Shown: positions 30,746-42,275, numbered from the stretch's first letter. The stretch is DNA of 64,000 nt from Heliocidaris erythrogramma (GCA_025617745.1 CM046863.1:1674001-1738000), one strand, 5' to 3'. Numbers and translations are program-made. The notes: generated by a model from the letters alone, not told the origin.

Positions 30746-31296
30746 TATTCCGGGTAATGTGTCAAAGAAAATCGGCTCTAACATAAAAAAGGGCAGAAGG
30801 TGGCAGCCAAATTTGGTATCAGCTTAAAGCTGAGACATCAGGAAAAAAATGGTGGTAATAAAATTAAATTGGAAATCCGTAGAAATCGAAAAGTTTCACA
30901 TGGATTTATAAAAAACACGAATAATCAGCCTATTTTCTAGGATAATTACCCTATTAAACTCACGAAGATTGCGTTTCTTTCCATTTTACCCCATTCATAC
31001 AGTGAAATGAACTCTCAGGAATATGTGGGAGCAATTATAGATCGATAACTTAAAAACTACATGTGGAAATAACTTATTTATTAAATTGGTCACAATTTGC
31101 ATTGAAACTCGCAATATGTTGAATTTTGCGGCTTGAAGTAGGAAATATACACCATTAATGTACATACCGGAGTTAAATATTTTACTGAAATATTCTTCAA
31201 AGTAGTGTTTTTCAACAGGGCATGGCAAAAATTCAAAAAACACAAATTGCCCAAAATGACCTTTGGCGCACTTTGGTTTTGCCCTGGCCCACTGTG

Positions 31297-31301
31297 CGCC
31301 G
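31297..31301 (+). other. 5-bp target duplication, right
   Basis: CGCCG, directly after the CACTGTG terminus. Confidence 0.8.
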
Positions 31302-32744
31302 GTCACCATTGTTTGTCCTACCCTCCGATTACGTAATAATAATAATTCGTTGAGTGTCTGTTACCTTTTTGTCCCAAGCCACTTGAAATAGGTCGTTCCA
31401 GCGAAAAGCTGAAAAATGTCGTTTTTTTAATGAGTGGTACACTCATAAATTTATGAATATTCTACTGAAAATCAATGGAACTACTGTAACAAAAAGTCAT
31501 TTTATCGTCGGAAAGGTTATTTATATGTTATTTCTTCACATTTGCTCACATTTGTACATGTAAACATACCTAGAGTAATCAATGGACAAATCAAAGGGAA
31601 AATGTAGACTGTATAGTTATATGTATGAATTTCCATTCAAAGTCAAAATGTATTTATGATTATGCCATTCAAACGAATCTTGCAGGATTCTCTTTCCATC
31701 CTTGTTCTTAAGATCTTTACAGACAATATCAAAAATAGATTGCTGGATCTTTCTATTATTACTATAGGGGTGATGCCATTTTCCCCATTTTCAAGAAAAT
31801 TGAAAAAAGCCCATTATAGGTAATTTTTAAAAGTAGTATATCTCAAATGACCTTACATTTGCCACTGAATGCGGACCAAAGCTAGGTTAATCCATTCCAG
31901 GTTTCAAATGCGTGGAGTGGCTTTCACTTTTTTGTCGTTTTCGACTGAGGTGTACATTTCTTGTACACTTTATTTCCCTTAAAACGATAGAGTTAGATCT
32001 CTATGTGTGTTTATTATTTTTTTTATTCCATTTTTTAGTGAGACCTATAATACTAGTAATATGCAATATACATGTACATGTACGAACTAAAATGGTGATG
32101 AATCATTTCATTCAGATTTCTTAAGTTTATCAACATTATCGTTATTTTTTGAAGAGTAACGTTTGTGTATTTTTGTGGAACTTGGAACTTAGATGGTCAT
32201 TGTTTCATTTATCTATTTTAGTTATTACATATATTTTCTCTTTTGTAGGGGAGTAGTGGGTAAATAAGTAAATATCCATTTTTAAATGATAATTCATCTA
32301 ATTTACTTCTTGGAAAGGGATTGAAATTCATTAATATATGATTCATTTAGACTGAAATTCCTTTTTTTTAATGCATGTATATATTTTCACTACTCTCAAT
32401 GAGAGAAAGATATTATTTGACCTTGACAAGACAGCTGTGATGGAATTCTATTCTTTATTTCTATTGTAGAATCGAGGAAGGAAAAGAAGTAAACGTACAT
32501 TTAAGTAGTAAGACAATGTCTAAACTTCTCCAGACTGTCCTCAAGTACGTATGCAGGGAAATGGACGTATGTAAATAATTGCACCTTAAACGTGATCATG
32601 TAATATCAATTATTATACGAAACATATACAAGTAATTTAAAGTAATTGTGTGAACATGCTAAAGGTTCTCTTACGTTATATCAATGGCATGAAACATACA
32701 GGAGGCATGAAATGACTAGGAGAGGTGTGTCTATGAGAGATAAT
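31302..32744. other. Non-coding, no feature recognised
   Basis: AT-rich unique sequence. Open frames are short and featureless. Confidence 0.5.
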
Positions 32745-33078
32745 AGGTAGTTTTTATATAGCGCATTTCATAACCGAAGGTTATATCAATTCGCTTTACA
32801 AAGGAGATATTATTACCCCGGTGATCGGATACTGGCATGCCCGCACACAATGTATGCACATTTTCCGCTCCCTGGGGAGTATTCCAGCAATGGGCAGTAC
32901 AGTGACGCTCAAATTGCTAAACAAACGAAATTAACTTTCGCATCATACCGGGTACCCATTTAACACCTGGGTGGAGAGTGGTAAATGTAGATTAACATGT
33001 TGCTAGTGCTGCGGTGGGATTCGAACCCCGGACCTCGTGGTTCACAGTCCGGGACTTATCCACTGATCCACAGCACCT
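32745..33078 (-). repeat. tRNA-derived SINE
   Basis: On the minus strand the head (about 33075-33005) has an A box TGGATCAGTGG and a perfect B box GGTTCGAATCC, followed by a ~260 bp body ending TTGATATAACC...GCGCTATATAAAAACTACC. That GCGCTATATAAA end is common to many invertebrate SINE/LINE tails. Polymerase III transcription is expected from the boxes. Confidence 0.75.
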
Positions 33079-33200
33079 CTACAAGATAGATAAAAGAGAG
33101 AGATGGAAGGGGGAAATATGAGAAAAAGGCGAAAGTGAGAAGATTTGATGAATATGAGAGAAAGAGAGGGGGGTTGAGAGAGAGAGAGAAAGTGAAGAAC
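33079..33200 (+). repeat. GA-rich simple repeat
   Basis: GAGAGAAAGAGAG-type sequence. The overlapping minus-strand open frame rich in Ser/Leu is an artefact of it. Confidence 0.8.
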
Positions 33201-33334
33201 AAAGGTGTAAGTATACTCGGTACGGATGAACTAAAATGATCGAATTTTCAAATTTCATAATTATATTCTTTTTGAAAGGCATGTCCACAAGGCTTATATA
33301 AGATTCACAAACTTGGCAGCATAATTGTAATAAT

Positions 33335-33580
33335 AATAGTAATGGCAATATACATAGCGCCTTTTCCGCTGGATACAAAGCGCTTTGAGATGTCTTCCCT
33401 GGGTCGGCGATGGAGCTAAAATGTATACAAGTTACCAGGCAGTGATAGTGTGAGTTCAATCAGTGCATGGGGTTTCAAAACAGATACGTTTTCAAACTCT
33501 GTTGGTGATGATTTAAGATGAGGAGGGTACCTATTCCAAAGTTTGGGAGCAGCATAGGAGAAAGAATGACATGCGAAATT
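33335..33580 (+). repeat. Dispersed SINE/LINE-tail-like repeat
   Basis: Starts with an (ATA)-rich stretch then CATAGCGCCTTTTCCGCTGG and ACAAAGCGCTTTGAGATGTC, and ends TTCCAAAGTTTGGGAGCAGC. This word order is typical of a repeat family dispersed in marine invertebrate genomes. No ORF. Confidence 0.5.
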
Positions 33581-34680
33581 TGCAACGTAACAAAATATAT
33601 GGAAACCTCTTCCCCTACACCATATATTTCATTCTTACTTTTGCATTCGATTATACCTCCCCCCCCCCCCCCCCCCCACCCTTTATTTCATTTTTTGGTT
33701 AATTTGTTATCCTACTTGTCAAAGAGAGTAAATTTATTAATTTTCTTGAAAATTACTTATTAATGTAAAAGTTATTTATCTTTATTCCGTGAGATGTGAT
33801 TAATATGAACCACATTCATTATCTTCTTAATTACTATACAACTCGACCAAGTTCCAATTATGTTGTTTTTAAAGCCGAATGCCGTCCTTTTGTGCTGAAA
33901 ATCGTATCAGTTAGCAATTTATGTTGGGACCTAATTATCATAAATAAGTAATGACACCATTAATTATGAATGACGCCCGTTCGTCAATTATCGATGAGCC
34001 GTCATCAGCCAAGTGATGAATAAATTAAGAGGATTTGACCTCTCTTAATGTGCATGCGTGACACTGATTCACGTTCTTATTTTTACTTGCGTGTAAAGCA
34101 TATTTTTTATACGCGTTTAGGAAGCATCCTATGAAATGAATAATGCATAGGGCCTTTGGGCGCGTTCAAATCGTGTTCAAATGTTACCGTGTAATGGCGG
34201 CCGCTTTAGGGGTTTCATTTGGACCTTTGGCTGGGGGGGGGGGGGGGCAAACACCCAAGCCCAAGGTTATCTTTCTGTATTTCAACAAGCAGATCACTTT
34301 TCCGTACCCTAATTTGCGTGTGATGGGGGATTTATTTTTGCACAATTCATGAGCAATGGCATTATCTAATTAATCTGTAGTTATTCATATTTCCGCGTGA
34401 GTGAAGCAAGCGGGCAAAAATTAAGTTTTTTTTTTTTGACAGGTGCATCATGTAATATGCATGCATAGCCTGTTGAATTCCATCATGTTACTTCAGTTTA
34501 TAAGAATGCCACTCAGTATTCCCCGTTTGTGCATTACACATTGGTTACTTGAGCGTGTTTCGAGTTGCTTGACGACCGAACAAAACAATTTTGAGAAAAT
34601 ATTAACAATTTAATGATTAATTATATTGTTATAATTTGCTAAATTAACTGAAAAGTGAGTTGCTATTTTCTTTTCTAAAT
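33581..34680. other. Non-coding, no feature recognised
   Basis: Carries C20 (33658-33677) and G15 (34233-34247) runs; otherwise unique AT-rich DNA. Confidence 0.5.
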
Positions 34681-34760
34681 TGGCCTTGAAGTCCGCATTT
34701 GTATGAAAGCATTTCCACACTGCTCGCACTTAAACGGTCGGTAACCTGTGTGAAAACGCT
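34681..34760 (-). pseudogene. C2H2 zinc-finger fragment
   Basis: The minus strand reads RFHTGYRPFKCEQCGNAFIQ: an HTGxRPFxC linker and the CxxCGxAF half of a C2H2 finger. The second half (ADFKANLEK) is in another frame, so a small indel disrupted it and the His pair is not intact. A relic of a multi-finger transcription-factor gene, perhaps a retrocopy. Confidence 0.6.
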
Positions 34761-34975
34761 ATGCTGAACTCACATGGGACCTAGGACGGAAAGTCACCGT
34801 TCGCCGTTCACCGTGTTCCTTTTTTTTTATCTCTAGGCATCTTCTCCGCTGTTTAGCTCCAAATTTGTTATCTGAATTGTTTCCGCTACTTGTAATAATA
34901 GTGTATCATTCGCCCCCACCATGGTTGCGTTTCAAACCTTTTAACGTATAAAGATTAGAGTGTGACTAAAAACAT

Positions 34976-35001
34976 GCTCACACACACACCCACTCACACC
35001 C

Positions 35002-35036
<35 letters not shown>
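34976..35036 (+). repeat. (CA)n microsatellite
   Basis: CACACA tract, with an interrupted left part. Confidence 0.9.
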
Positions 35037-35039
<3 letters not shown>

Positions 35040-35049
35040 ACATGGCTTT

Positions 35050-35215
35050 ACTTCCGAGGACAACTATTGTTCCTCTATTGTTACTCGTCCTCGGACAGTC
35101 GACGGAATAAGGCATAAATTCATTGTTCGACGTTCGAGGACTATTGTCCGCCTTCCGAGGACCATTGTTGTCATGATTTTTTTTTTGTTCTCTGTCCGAA
35201 AATGTTCTCGGACAT
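35050..35215. repeat. TTCCGAGGAC / CCTCGGAC cluster
   Basis: The word TCCGAGGAC or its complement occurs about six times in 165 bp (CTTCCGAGGACAACTATTGT, CGTTCGAGGACTATTGTCC, CTTCCGAGGACCATTGTTG), each next to an ATTGT block. Degenerate minisatellite or protein-binding cluster; unassigned. Confidence 0.55.
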
Positions 35216-35269
35216 AATGCTAAACAAACGCACATATACAATAATAACTCTACCATAAAACAAGACTAC

Positions 35270-36835
35270 GCGGGCCAAACATGTATTTCAATACATCGGA
35301 CCAGAGGCCCGGCCTTGATCTGAGCATAATTATACCACAGAATAATTTGTTAGTTTTTTCTTATACAATAGTGCTCCAAATAACATGTTTCAAAAGGCAT
35401 ACTGGAAATCACACATTCCTTTGATCAAACAATAGCTTTAATACCTGGCAACTGTGATACTGATGGTGAAGGCTCAAATCTCAGATCGTTGTCCAAAATG
35501 GCGCCTCTTTTATCCGGAAAGGAGATAACACAATTGATATCTACCAATTTTTACGGGAAATCCCCTTTAAAATTGGCAATGGGACTACAACAGCAAACCG
35601 TGGAGAATGGAATGTAGCCTGTGAATAACTTCGCAAAAGGGTTTCCCTGTTACGAGCAAGCAATCAACGTGACTTCAGTGATTTAGCATTCTAAGTTACT
35701 CTGTCAAAGAAGACTACTTTTCCTAAATTATTGATAAATCAACATGTATATTCTAGGAAGTTGAGCCAATGCATTTCAGAGTTTTTATGGTCTAAATTAA
35801 CTAAATTCCCTCCTCAAATTGGCAGCAATTATTCTCATTTTCCACTCCTACATAGTTAAAAAACTAAAATGCGTATTAGATGAACCAATGCGAATGAAAA
35901 TTGTTAAATTTGATTAAAAACTGCCAATTTGTAAAATAAGAGAAGGATTTTACATCGCATTGCCAATTTAGTGAATTTTAATTATTTGTTACAGTTAAAT
36001 CCCTATTATTCGTAAACAGCACTGCATTGGAAATAAACTAAAAAAAGACTCGGAGATTTTTGCTCTTTCTGCTCATGCATAATGTGTAATTCCTGGCATT
36101 CCGGATTTAAATATAATGCAAAAACGTCACCAAAAAGACACTGTGATGTTATCGGTTAAACTAAAATGGATAAGATAAAAAGAAAATAATGAATGGGTAA
36201 ATAAATAGTGCTATAATTCATAAGCAAAGTGTGCTAGGTCATTCCACTTTTTTCAAGTATATAGTGTGAGTCAATGAAAATGAAACCCAGATTCAACCTT
36301 GAATATCTTTGCAATTGGCACATTGATACCTAATCAAAGAAACTCACATTGTAGCCTATCATGTTTTCTTTAATTTGACACTTTGGTCGACAAAATCTGA
36401 CACACGAAATCAAAGTAACTCCTGAACACCATTCATCCCAATTATGGGCAAATGCGATTTTGACATGCTTGTTTTAATTGGCCAGAACTCAGCCATTCAT
36501 AGCCTATCAAATTAAAGAAGACATTATGAATTACGGCATACAATTGTAATATTTTTCAGCATTTTTACTTGTTATTGGGGTCTGAATATGGGTTTCCTTT
36601 TCTTGTACAGTGCAACTGTATACGGTCGTACCGCGCCCGTACGTACCGTACCCGTCGGCGAGCCATGTAGCTAACTCAGCTCAGTGCAGCCAGCATGCAT
36701 GGTGAAAGCTAGTTCTCGACGTTTGTTTTATCATCTTGAGACTTGAAATTTTTTTCTCCTTAATGCCAGCGCCGGGACAGGGGCACAGTGTGATATCCAC
36801 AACTCACTGTAAGTGTAAGATTTGTAAGATTTGTA
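35270..36835. other. Non-coding, no feature recognised
   Basis: Unique AT-rich DNA. Near 36600-36720 there is a GC-richer patch with CGTACGTACCG words; promoter activity is possible but not shown. Confidence 0.45.
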
Positions 36836-36935
36836 AGATTTTATTGACTCTATCGACTGGAGTGGTAGGTATAATCCCGGGTATAATGGGGTGACCTACA
36901 TCATTATCGTACTGCGTACTAAACAGTACGCCGAG

Positions 36936-37010
36936 CTCCTTGGCTGATCAATCTGGTATAGTGGGAGTGGTACTGGCCTCCGCAGCTGTATGGGGAGCCC
37001 TAGGTCTGCG
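36936..37010 (-). repeat. Dispersed repeat copy (CAGATTGATNAGCC)
   Basis: Reverse complement reads GGCCAGTACC, ACCAGATTGATCAGCCAAGG, AGCTCGGC. It matches segments at 38745-38800 and 39235-39295, so at least three copies of one short family lie within 2.4 kb. Confidence 0.6.
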
Positions 37011-37385
37011 CACCTAACTAAGGTTTGACGGGAAAAATGAACAAGAATTTCTTTAATATTCCTCTAAAGATTTATTTTATTTTATTCCTGATATTCTAAA
37101 GAGTAAGTTTGAAAAAAAATTGCATCAAAATTAGAATTTAGAGCAAGAACAATGCCATTTTAACAAGAAACGGTGGCCTTGTCATTTTTACTTTTTACTT
37201 GAAATTCAAGTAATTCAACATCCCCGATAGTAGAAAGTGTTAAAAATGACGTGATATTTACGTCGTGGTTTTCGTCTTTTTTACGTCCTGTAATTACCGG
37301 TACGTCAATAAGACGACAGCTTGCACCAACGCAAGACGTCATCGTCAAGAGGACGTCTTATTTTGACGTCATCTGTACAATGTTA

Positions 37386-37745
37386 TAGTGGCATAGTAGT
37401 ATAATAATATAAGTGATACACGCCCCCAACGCCCAGTTTAGTATTATGTAATAAGTTGTACAATAAGTGCCATACGGATGAGTGCCCCAACGGATCAAGA
37501 CAACATAAAACCTCCCGCCAAAGTATATCATCTGACATCACGGATCCACAATCGTCATTGATCATCATATATACTCACTACTGATACTCATTACTGATTC
37601 GACACGAAGCAGACGGTAGGCCTACTCGTGCTGCATATTGTGATACTTGTCGGTCAGCAAGGATAATTACATTTAAGGTAAGTGTTCGTTGGATTGTGTA
37701 TATGTGTGTGTGTTTGGTAGTATTTCGCGGCCCCTCGCAATAATG
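37386..37745. mobile_element. Insertion in the left foldback arm
   Basis: Absent from the right arm. The arm reads ..GTACAATGT before it and AATGTAAAAACT after it, so AATGT may be a 5-bp target duplication. No coding sequence; class unknown. Confidence 0.45.
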
Positions 37746-37909
37746 TAAAAACTGAAGTGCTGTAGTAGGCCTATAATTTGAGGGCATGCATAGGGACTGC
37801 ACTCAGAGTCAGAGTGCTATTGAATGCACACAGCGTGCTATTTCAGCATTTCACGCGAGCTGGACGGCTCCTTAAACTGCTCAACATTCATTAAACAAAA
37901 ATGATTTTG

Positions 37910-37975
37910 GCGAGCCTCGAACCAGGGTCCGCTGATCGAGAATTGCTGGCATTACCGCTGGACTAACTCACATCG
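37910..37975 (-). repeat. tRNA-like sequence, left arm
   Basis: Minus strand: A box TAGTCCAGCGG, B box GGTTCGAGGCT, 3' end CTCGCC. It matches polymerase III box consensus, but the anticodon arm is not convincing. Read as a tRNA-derived repeat. Confidence 0.5.
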
Positions 37976-38084
37976 TACGATGTAGAGCAGATCATATTGT
38001 TACATAGTGAATTTACGACACCACATAGTTCATGTTATCTACTTGACTCCCATGACTAAACTGGATTGCAAGAAGCATTCGTTA

Positions 38085-38145
38085 GTCCATCGGTAACGTC
38101 AGTGCCTCTCAATCAGCGGAAACTGGTTCGAGGCTCGCCACGGTC
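38085..38145 (+). repeat. tRNA-like sequence, right arm
   Basis: Plus strand: TAGTCCATCGG and GGTTCGAGGCT, the inverted partner of the left-arm copy with ~10 differences. Confidence 0.5.
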
Positions 38146-38474
38146 ACGTTTGTTTTTTGTTTTTTGCTGGTAAATTAGCACACTACAAGTGCTACAAACA
38201 GCATTTCAGGTGCAGTCACTATACATGCCCCTAAAAGTAGCGCTTTAGTTTTTACAGTGTACAAGACGTAAAGATGACGTCAAAATAAGACGTCCTCATG
38301 ACGTCTTGCGTTGGTGCAAGTTGTCATCTTATTGACGTAATTACAGGACGTAAAAAAGACGTAAACGACGACGTAAACATCACATCATTTTTTCCTCTTT
38401 CTGCTATCAGGGACAGGGATTGAATATAAACAATCTGGCATGGTTCACAATCCCATGTCTGCTCACTTATTCAT

Positions 38475-38590
38475 TTCTTCTTCTTCTTCTTCATAAGTAC
38501 AGGCCACCATCAGGTGTATTCTCGTACTGTTGTGCAGGTGTATGTACAGTGTCTCGATAAAAGGGTCTAAATTAAACGCAGTTCGGGAGT
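38475..38590 (-). mobile_element. CR1-like LINE 3' stub
   Basis: (TTC)n followed by GTACAGGCCACCATCAGGTG and TATTCTCGTACTGTTGTGC resembles the 3' end of the LINE at 20250-20330 in the same orientation. A severely 5'-truncated copy of that or a sister family. Confidence 0.45.
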
Positions 38591-38744
38591 TTTGACGTGA
38601 AAAACAACATTTTGAGGCTTGTGAATAAAATGTCTGGTTTGCATGGCTCGCAAGTATGTGAGAAATGATTATAATTCATTTAGACATGTTACTTGTTAGA
38701 TCTTGTTTTTGTTGATATGTGCCTCCGACTCCACTCACAGTTGG

Positions 38745-38800
38745 ATCCCATGAACGGCTCCGTAGGCCAGTACTAGTACCAGATTGATAAGCCAAGGAGC
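38745..38800 (+). repeat. Dispersed repeat copy
   Basis: GGATCCCATGAACGGCTCC, then CCAGATTGATAAGCCAAGG. Second member of the family described at 36936. Confidence 0.6.
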
Positions 38801-38847
38801 TCATATAGGTAGGACTCGTGTGTGTGGAGGCAGATAATGAGATATCA

Positions 38848-38895
38848 CCCCCCCCCCCCCCAAAAAAAAAAAAAAAAAAAAAATAAAAAAAATAG
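38848..38895 (+). repeat. C13-A22 homopolymer pair
   Basis: A C run passes directly into a long A-rich run. Confidence 0.9.
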
Positions 38896-39234
38896 ATCTA
38901 AAATAAATATCGCCATTTCTCACATACTGTGAGTCATGCAAACCATCCTCAGCCAGGCCTCAGAGTCAGAGTTTGCTAAAGGGGTTACCTTCCACATGAT
39001 GTAAGTTATATGGGACTACCCATGCAAGATGATGTTTGTGTAGTCCCATATATATAGGTTACAAATGCAAGGTAAACAAATCTGTCGATTTTTGTCTTTT
39101 TTTCTCGTTTTTAGTGATTCAATTTTTACAATCTTAGTTGATCCTGGAAGGTAACCCCTATAGCAAATTCCTAGGGTGGGTTGCATGGGTCAACTTAGCT
39201 GAGAAATGGTGATATTTCACACACGCACACAAGG

Positions 39235-39300
39235 TATATGGATCCCATGTACAGCTCCATAGGCAAGTACCAGATTGATAAGCTAGGGAGCTCGTACAGC
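39235..39300 (+). repeat. Dispersed repeat copy
   Basis: GGATCCCATGTACAGCTCC, then CCAGATTGATAAGCTAGGG. Third member of the family. Confidence 0.6.
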
Positions 39301-39330
39301 TACCTGGTACCCACACACAAGCTCCTATGC

Positions 39331-40940
39331 ATTCGCTTAATTCGCTGTGTGTCATGGCATTCTACGTCTATTCTATGTTGTCTTTGAAGCGAAACGGGCC
39401 TGGCCGAGTCGTGCCAGAACGATTAGAACGACAAAATGAAAAAAAAAACAACGTTGCTTTGGAATGTTTCTTTTTTTTTCTCAAGGAAAAAATGGTATGC
39501 TTTGGAACAACATTTTTAGTGTAGAAATGGGGGTCTTCTGGGCGCCACATACCCACCACACACTACATGTACATGTATATACTGAGTGCTCCCCCACCCC
39601 CCCCCCCCCCGGGTCGTTAGATCTGTTTCTTTCTTCCAGATTTGAAAAAAATAAACACTTGATTCACTCTGCTCTTTCCAGGAATTTTGAATCTTCTTCT
39701 TGCCGCTTTCCCAATCTGGTGGAATATTACATACAATCATGCCATAGAGTAATTGCATTGTTTTCTTAGCCGTTCAAAATCTTATATAGGATTTATATGT
39801 GAAAGTTCTTATCAATAAGAATGAGTTATCCTTGTCACTACGTATACCTATGTTGGGTGTCCGGACAGGTTGGGTGTCCGGACAGTTTCCAGCTACTGGT
39901 AGATCTGATCTGTAAATTTTAAAACTTTTGCATTCAATATTCGGGAAATCGCAATGTATGTTGGGCATAAGCATGAATAAATATTTTATCTTGGTTAGTG
40001 CTATTCCATGCATATTATTTTTGGAGAAATCCAATGGCAAACTTCAGTTATATGGACCCACCCCTTCATACTAGTGAATTTTATTTTTAAAATGTTTTTT
40101 AATACTTTCCTGGATAAGTGGATATGCAATAGGGCAGGGAGGTGTGGGCTGTTCACAGGTACATGTATATGATTCAGTAGATATCTACAAACTCTTATTT
40201 TCAGTCTTTCATTCAGATCCATATACTCGCCTAAGAAAACGGATTGATAGTCTGTCATGGATACATTTGACTAGTCATTCTATTTTGCTTTCAGATGCAT
40301 GACATCTCTTATTTGATGATGGAGCAGACACAGTCATGCTAGAAACATGCAAATAGATCTACACTCACCTACAGGTAAATATCCTCTTTCGTCACCTTCC
40401 ATGTTTACTTGAGAGATGTGCAATTATAGAACAGGAATGAAACAACGAAATTTTGTATTTGGAGTAGTAGGGTCTACATGTAAAAAATAAATAAATGAAG
40501 TATAATAAAAATAAAATTAAGCTGGTTTATTGCCACTCGGGTCTATTCCATTAGAGTTTTTGTCATGCAAGAGCTTGACTAACAGGGGCGTTGCTAGAAC
40601 ATTTTGAATGGGGGAGGGTTGTGACACCCAAATTTGCCAACAAATTTTTAGGATGCAATACCCATTTTTGCCGACAAAACTGCTGCACCCTAATCCCTCT
40701 CCTCCGACAAAAATTAATAAAAGAAAATCGCAGACATAGAGATCTTGATCAGACAGGCCCATTTCGTAAGGAGGGGACTGACGCCTTTTGCCCAAATATC
40801 AGCTTTTCAATTTCTAAATATTTTGCCAGAGAGCGAAGCGAGTCAAACAAAATTTGTTTGAACTTTTTTTTAGGTGAAAATTACTGAAGTTTACTTACAT
40901 AAGTTATATAATTATCCTGGAACCTTTCTTCTTCAATATG
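39331..40940. other. Non-coding, no feature recognised
   Basis: Holds a C run (39596-39610) and a GGTTGGGTGTCCGGACAG direct duplication (39851-39887). The 80-100 codon open frames have no domains. Confidence 0.45.
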
Positions 40941-40946
40941 TGGATA

Positions 40947-41749
40947 TGGGTCTGTTGACAAAGTTGGGCACCTTTTGAGGCATTTTTTTCTTTAATCCCC
41001 TGTAATTTGATGAAAAAGTCTAGTTAGAATTTTCTTACTTGGCCATTCTATCTCTGGTGAAAATAAAAAGCATCTGAGAATCATAAACATGTTGTTCCAC
41101 AATGTATTTTGGAAATAATTATGAAAAACCAGCGTGTGGATGTAACCGGACATTGTGTCCGTGTTACATCCGCAAAGTCTTATTTTGAGACATAACGGCA
41201 CATCCATAATGCTCTTGATGATAAATATTTGCCTGGTTACTTTAGGCTCTCTATTTAATTCAATGCAACAACAACTGCAATGAGAGTATACTGACTTCAA
41301 GAGTTATTGATGAAAGTTGCAGATATTCTTTGGTGTCCCGTTCATCCACAACTTGTGACATTTGATTGGAAACCGTTACACCCACAACATTCATGATAAA
41401 CTCAGGGAAGATATTTATTCTTTTGTTAAAAGTTTTCTTCATTAAGTCAGCACCATAACACAATGTACCCATTAATAGGATTTAGCTTTGTAAGGTATCA
41501 TGCATGTAGAAATGCTGGCAATCTAAAAAAAAAGGTGGTTGTGGATGTAACATGGGACACCAGTATGTTTTTGTTAATATTTTGAAAATGCCTCTCAAAA
41601 CAATTTGTCTTGTGTTCTTCAAAAGCTTCCTGGAGGCACCAAGTACATTCATATAAAACAACTTAATGGTGTAAGTCATAGTGTTAAAACTACAATGTTT
41701 TTACGATAAAATGTCAAGTTTTGGTGCCCCAACTTTGTGAACAGACCCA
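40947..41749. mobile_element. TA-flanked inverted-repeat element (803 bp)
   Basis: Ends TGGGTCTGTTGACAAAGTTG and, inverted, TGGGTCTGTTCACAAAGTTG, both continuing GGCACC, with TA on each side (40945-40946, 41750-41751). A hairpin GGATGTAACCGGAC / GTCCGTGTTACATCC sits near 41132-41170. Minus-strand open frames inside (92-102, 70 and 65 codons) have ordinary composition and might be remnants of one gene, but I recognise no family. Probably a Tc1/mariner-type non-autonomous element. Confidence 0.65.
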
Positions 41750-41751
41750 TA

Positions 41752-42088
41752 TATACTAGCACCTTGCTGCCCGAATGTGACTATCTGAACTTTGACAATC
41801 CCAGGGGGGGGGGGCAGCTGTAGCCTATTGCAGAAGGGAAGGGAAGGGAAGGGACGCCATTTGCCCAAAGATTAACATCTCAATGTTTTGGCGAGCGACT
41901 TGAGCGAGCGAGCAAAAAATTTGACCAGTTTTTCCTTCTTTCTCTTCCCTTCCTTTCCTTTTTTTTTGTTTATTTTCCTTTCCCTTCCTTTCTTTTTTTA
42001 CCCTATATTTCCTCTTCCCTCACTCTCCCCCCCCCCCCTTTCTTTTGTTGCCAACAGAGGTGGCGGATTTGCAGCTAGCGACGCCCCG
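41752..42088. other. Non-coding, pyrimidine-rich
   Basis: Holds a GGGAAGGGAAGGGAAGGG stretch (41835-41855), a CTTTCCTTTT-rich segment (41935-42010) and a C12 run (42027-42038). Confidence 0.6.
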
Positions 42089-42090
42089 GT

Positions 42091-42275
42091 TGACGAATTT
42101 ACTGCAATAAATCATATATACCTACCTATTATGCCAGTAGTCTTGACTACGGGACCCCTTCGAGAATTTAACACACATGAGTCACAATATTGTGCGCACC
42201 CCCCGTAATCCTATTGTCCCCTTCGCCACTCACGCGCGTCAACACGCTACGGCCATCTTCCTCTTTCTTGCTCGC
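42091..42275 (+). repeat. DIRS left inverted terminal repeat
   Basis: Contains TACCTACCTATTATGCCAGT and GTGCGCACCCCCCGTAATCC. Its inverted partner occurs twice at the right end. Confidence 0.88.

Larger units (their letters stand above)
27957..31296. mobile_element. Transib-like element (CACAGTG ends, CGCCG target duplication)
   Basis: The left end starts CACAGTGGGCCAG and the right end, inverted, starts with the same 13 bases. After a 6-base variable stretch both continue CCAAAGTGCGCCAA. The heptamer CACAGTG equals the V(D)J recombination signal heptamer. Exact 5-bp CGCCG duplications flank it (27952-27956 and 31297-31301). Transib elements, relatives of RAG, are known for CAC..TG termini and GC-rich 5-bp duplications, and are reported from sea urchin. 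Without the nested Tc1 it is ~1.5 kb and shows no transposase, so it is non-autonomous. Confidence 0.8.
37208..38425. mobile_element. Foldback element with tRNA-like arms
   Basis: The left arm (37208-37975) and right arm (38085-38425) are inverted copies. Outer parts share TTTTTTACGTCCTGTAATTA, TTGCACCAACGCAAGACGTC and GGACGTCTTATTTTGACGTC. Inner parts are tRNA-like. The left arm has ~360 bp extra (about 37386-37745), flanked by AATGT, which looks like a later insertion. Spacer is ~110 bp. Long-armed foldbacks are known from sea urchin (TU elements); family assignment is inference. Confidence 0.75.

Noticed and set aside
32745..33078. True tRNA gene
   Set aside because: A and B boxes are good, but the anticodon arm does not fold properly and a ~260 bp body follows; it is a SINE.
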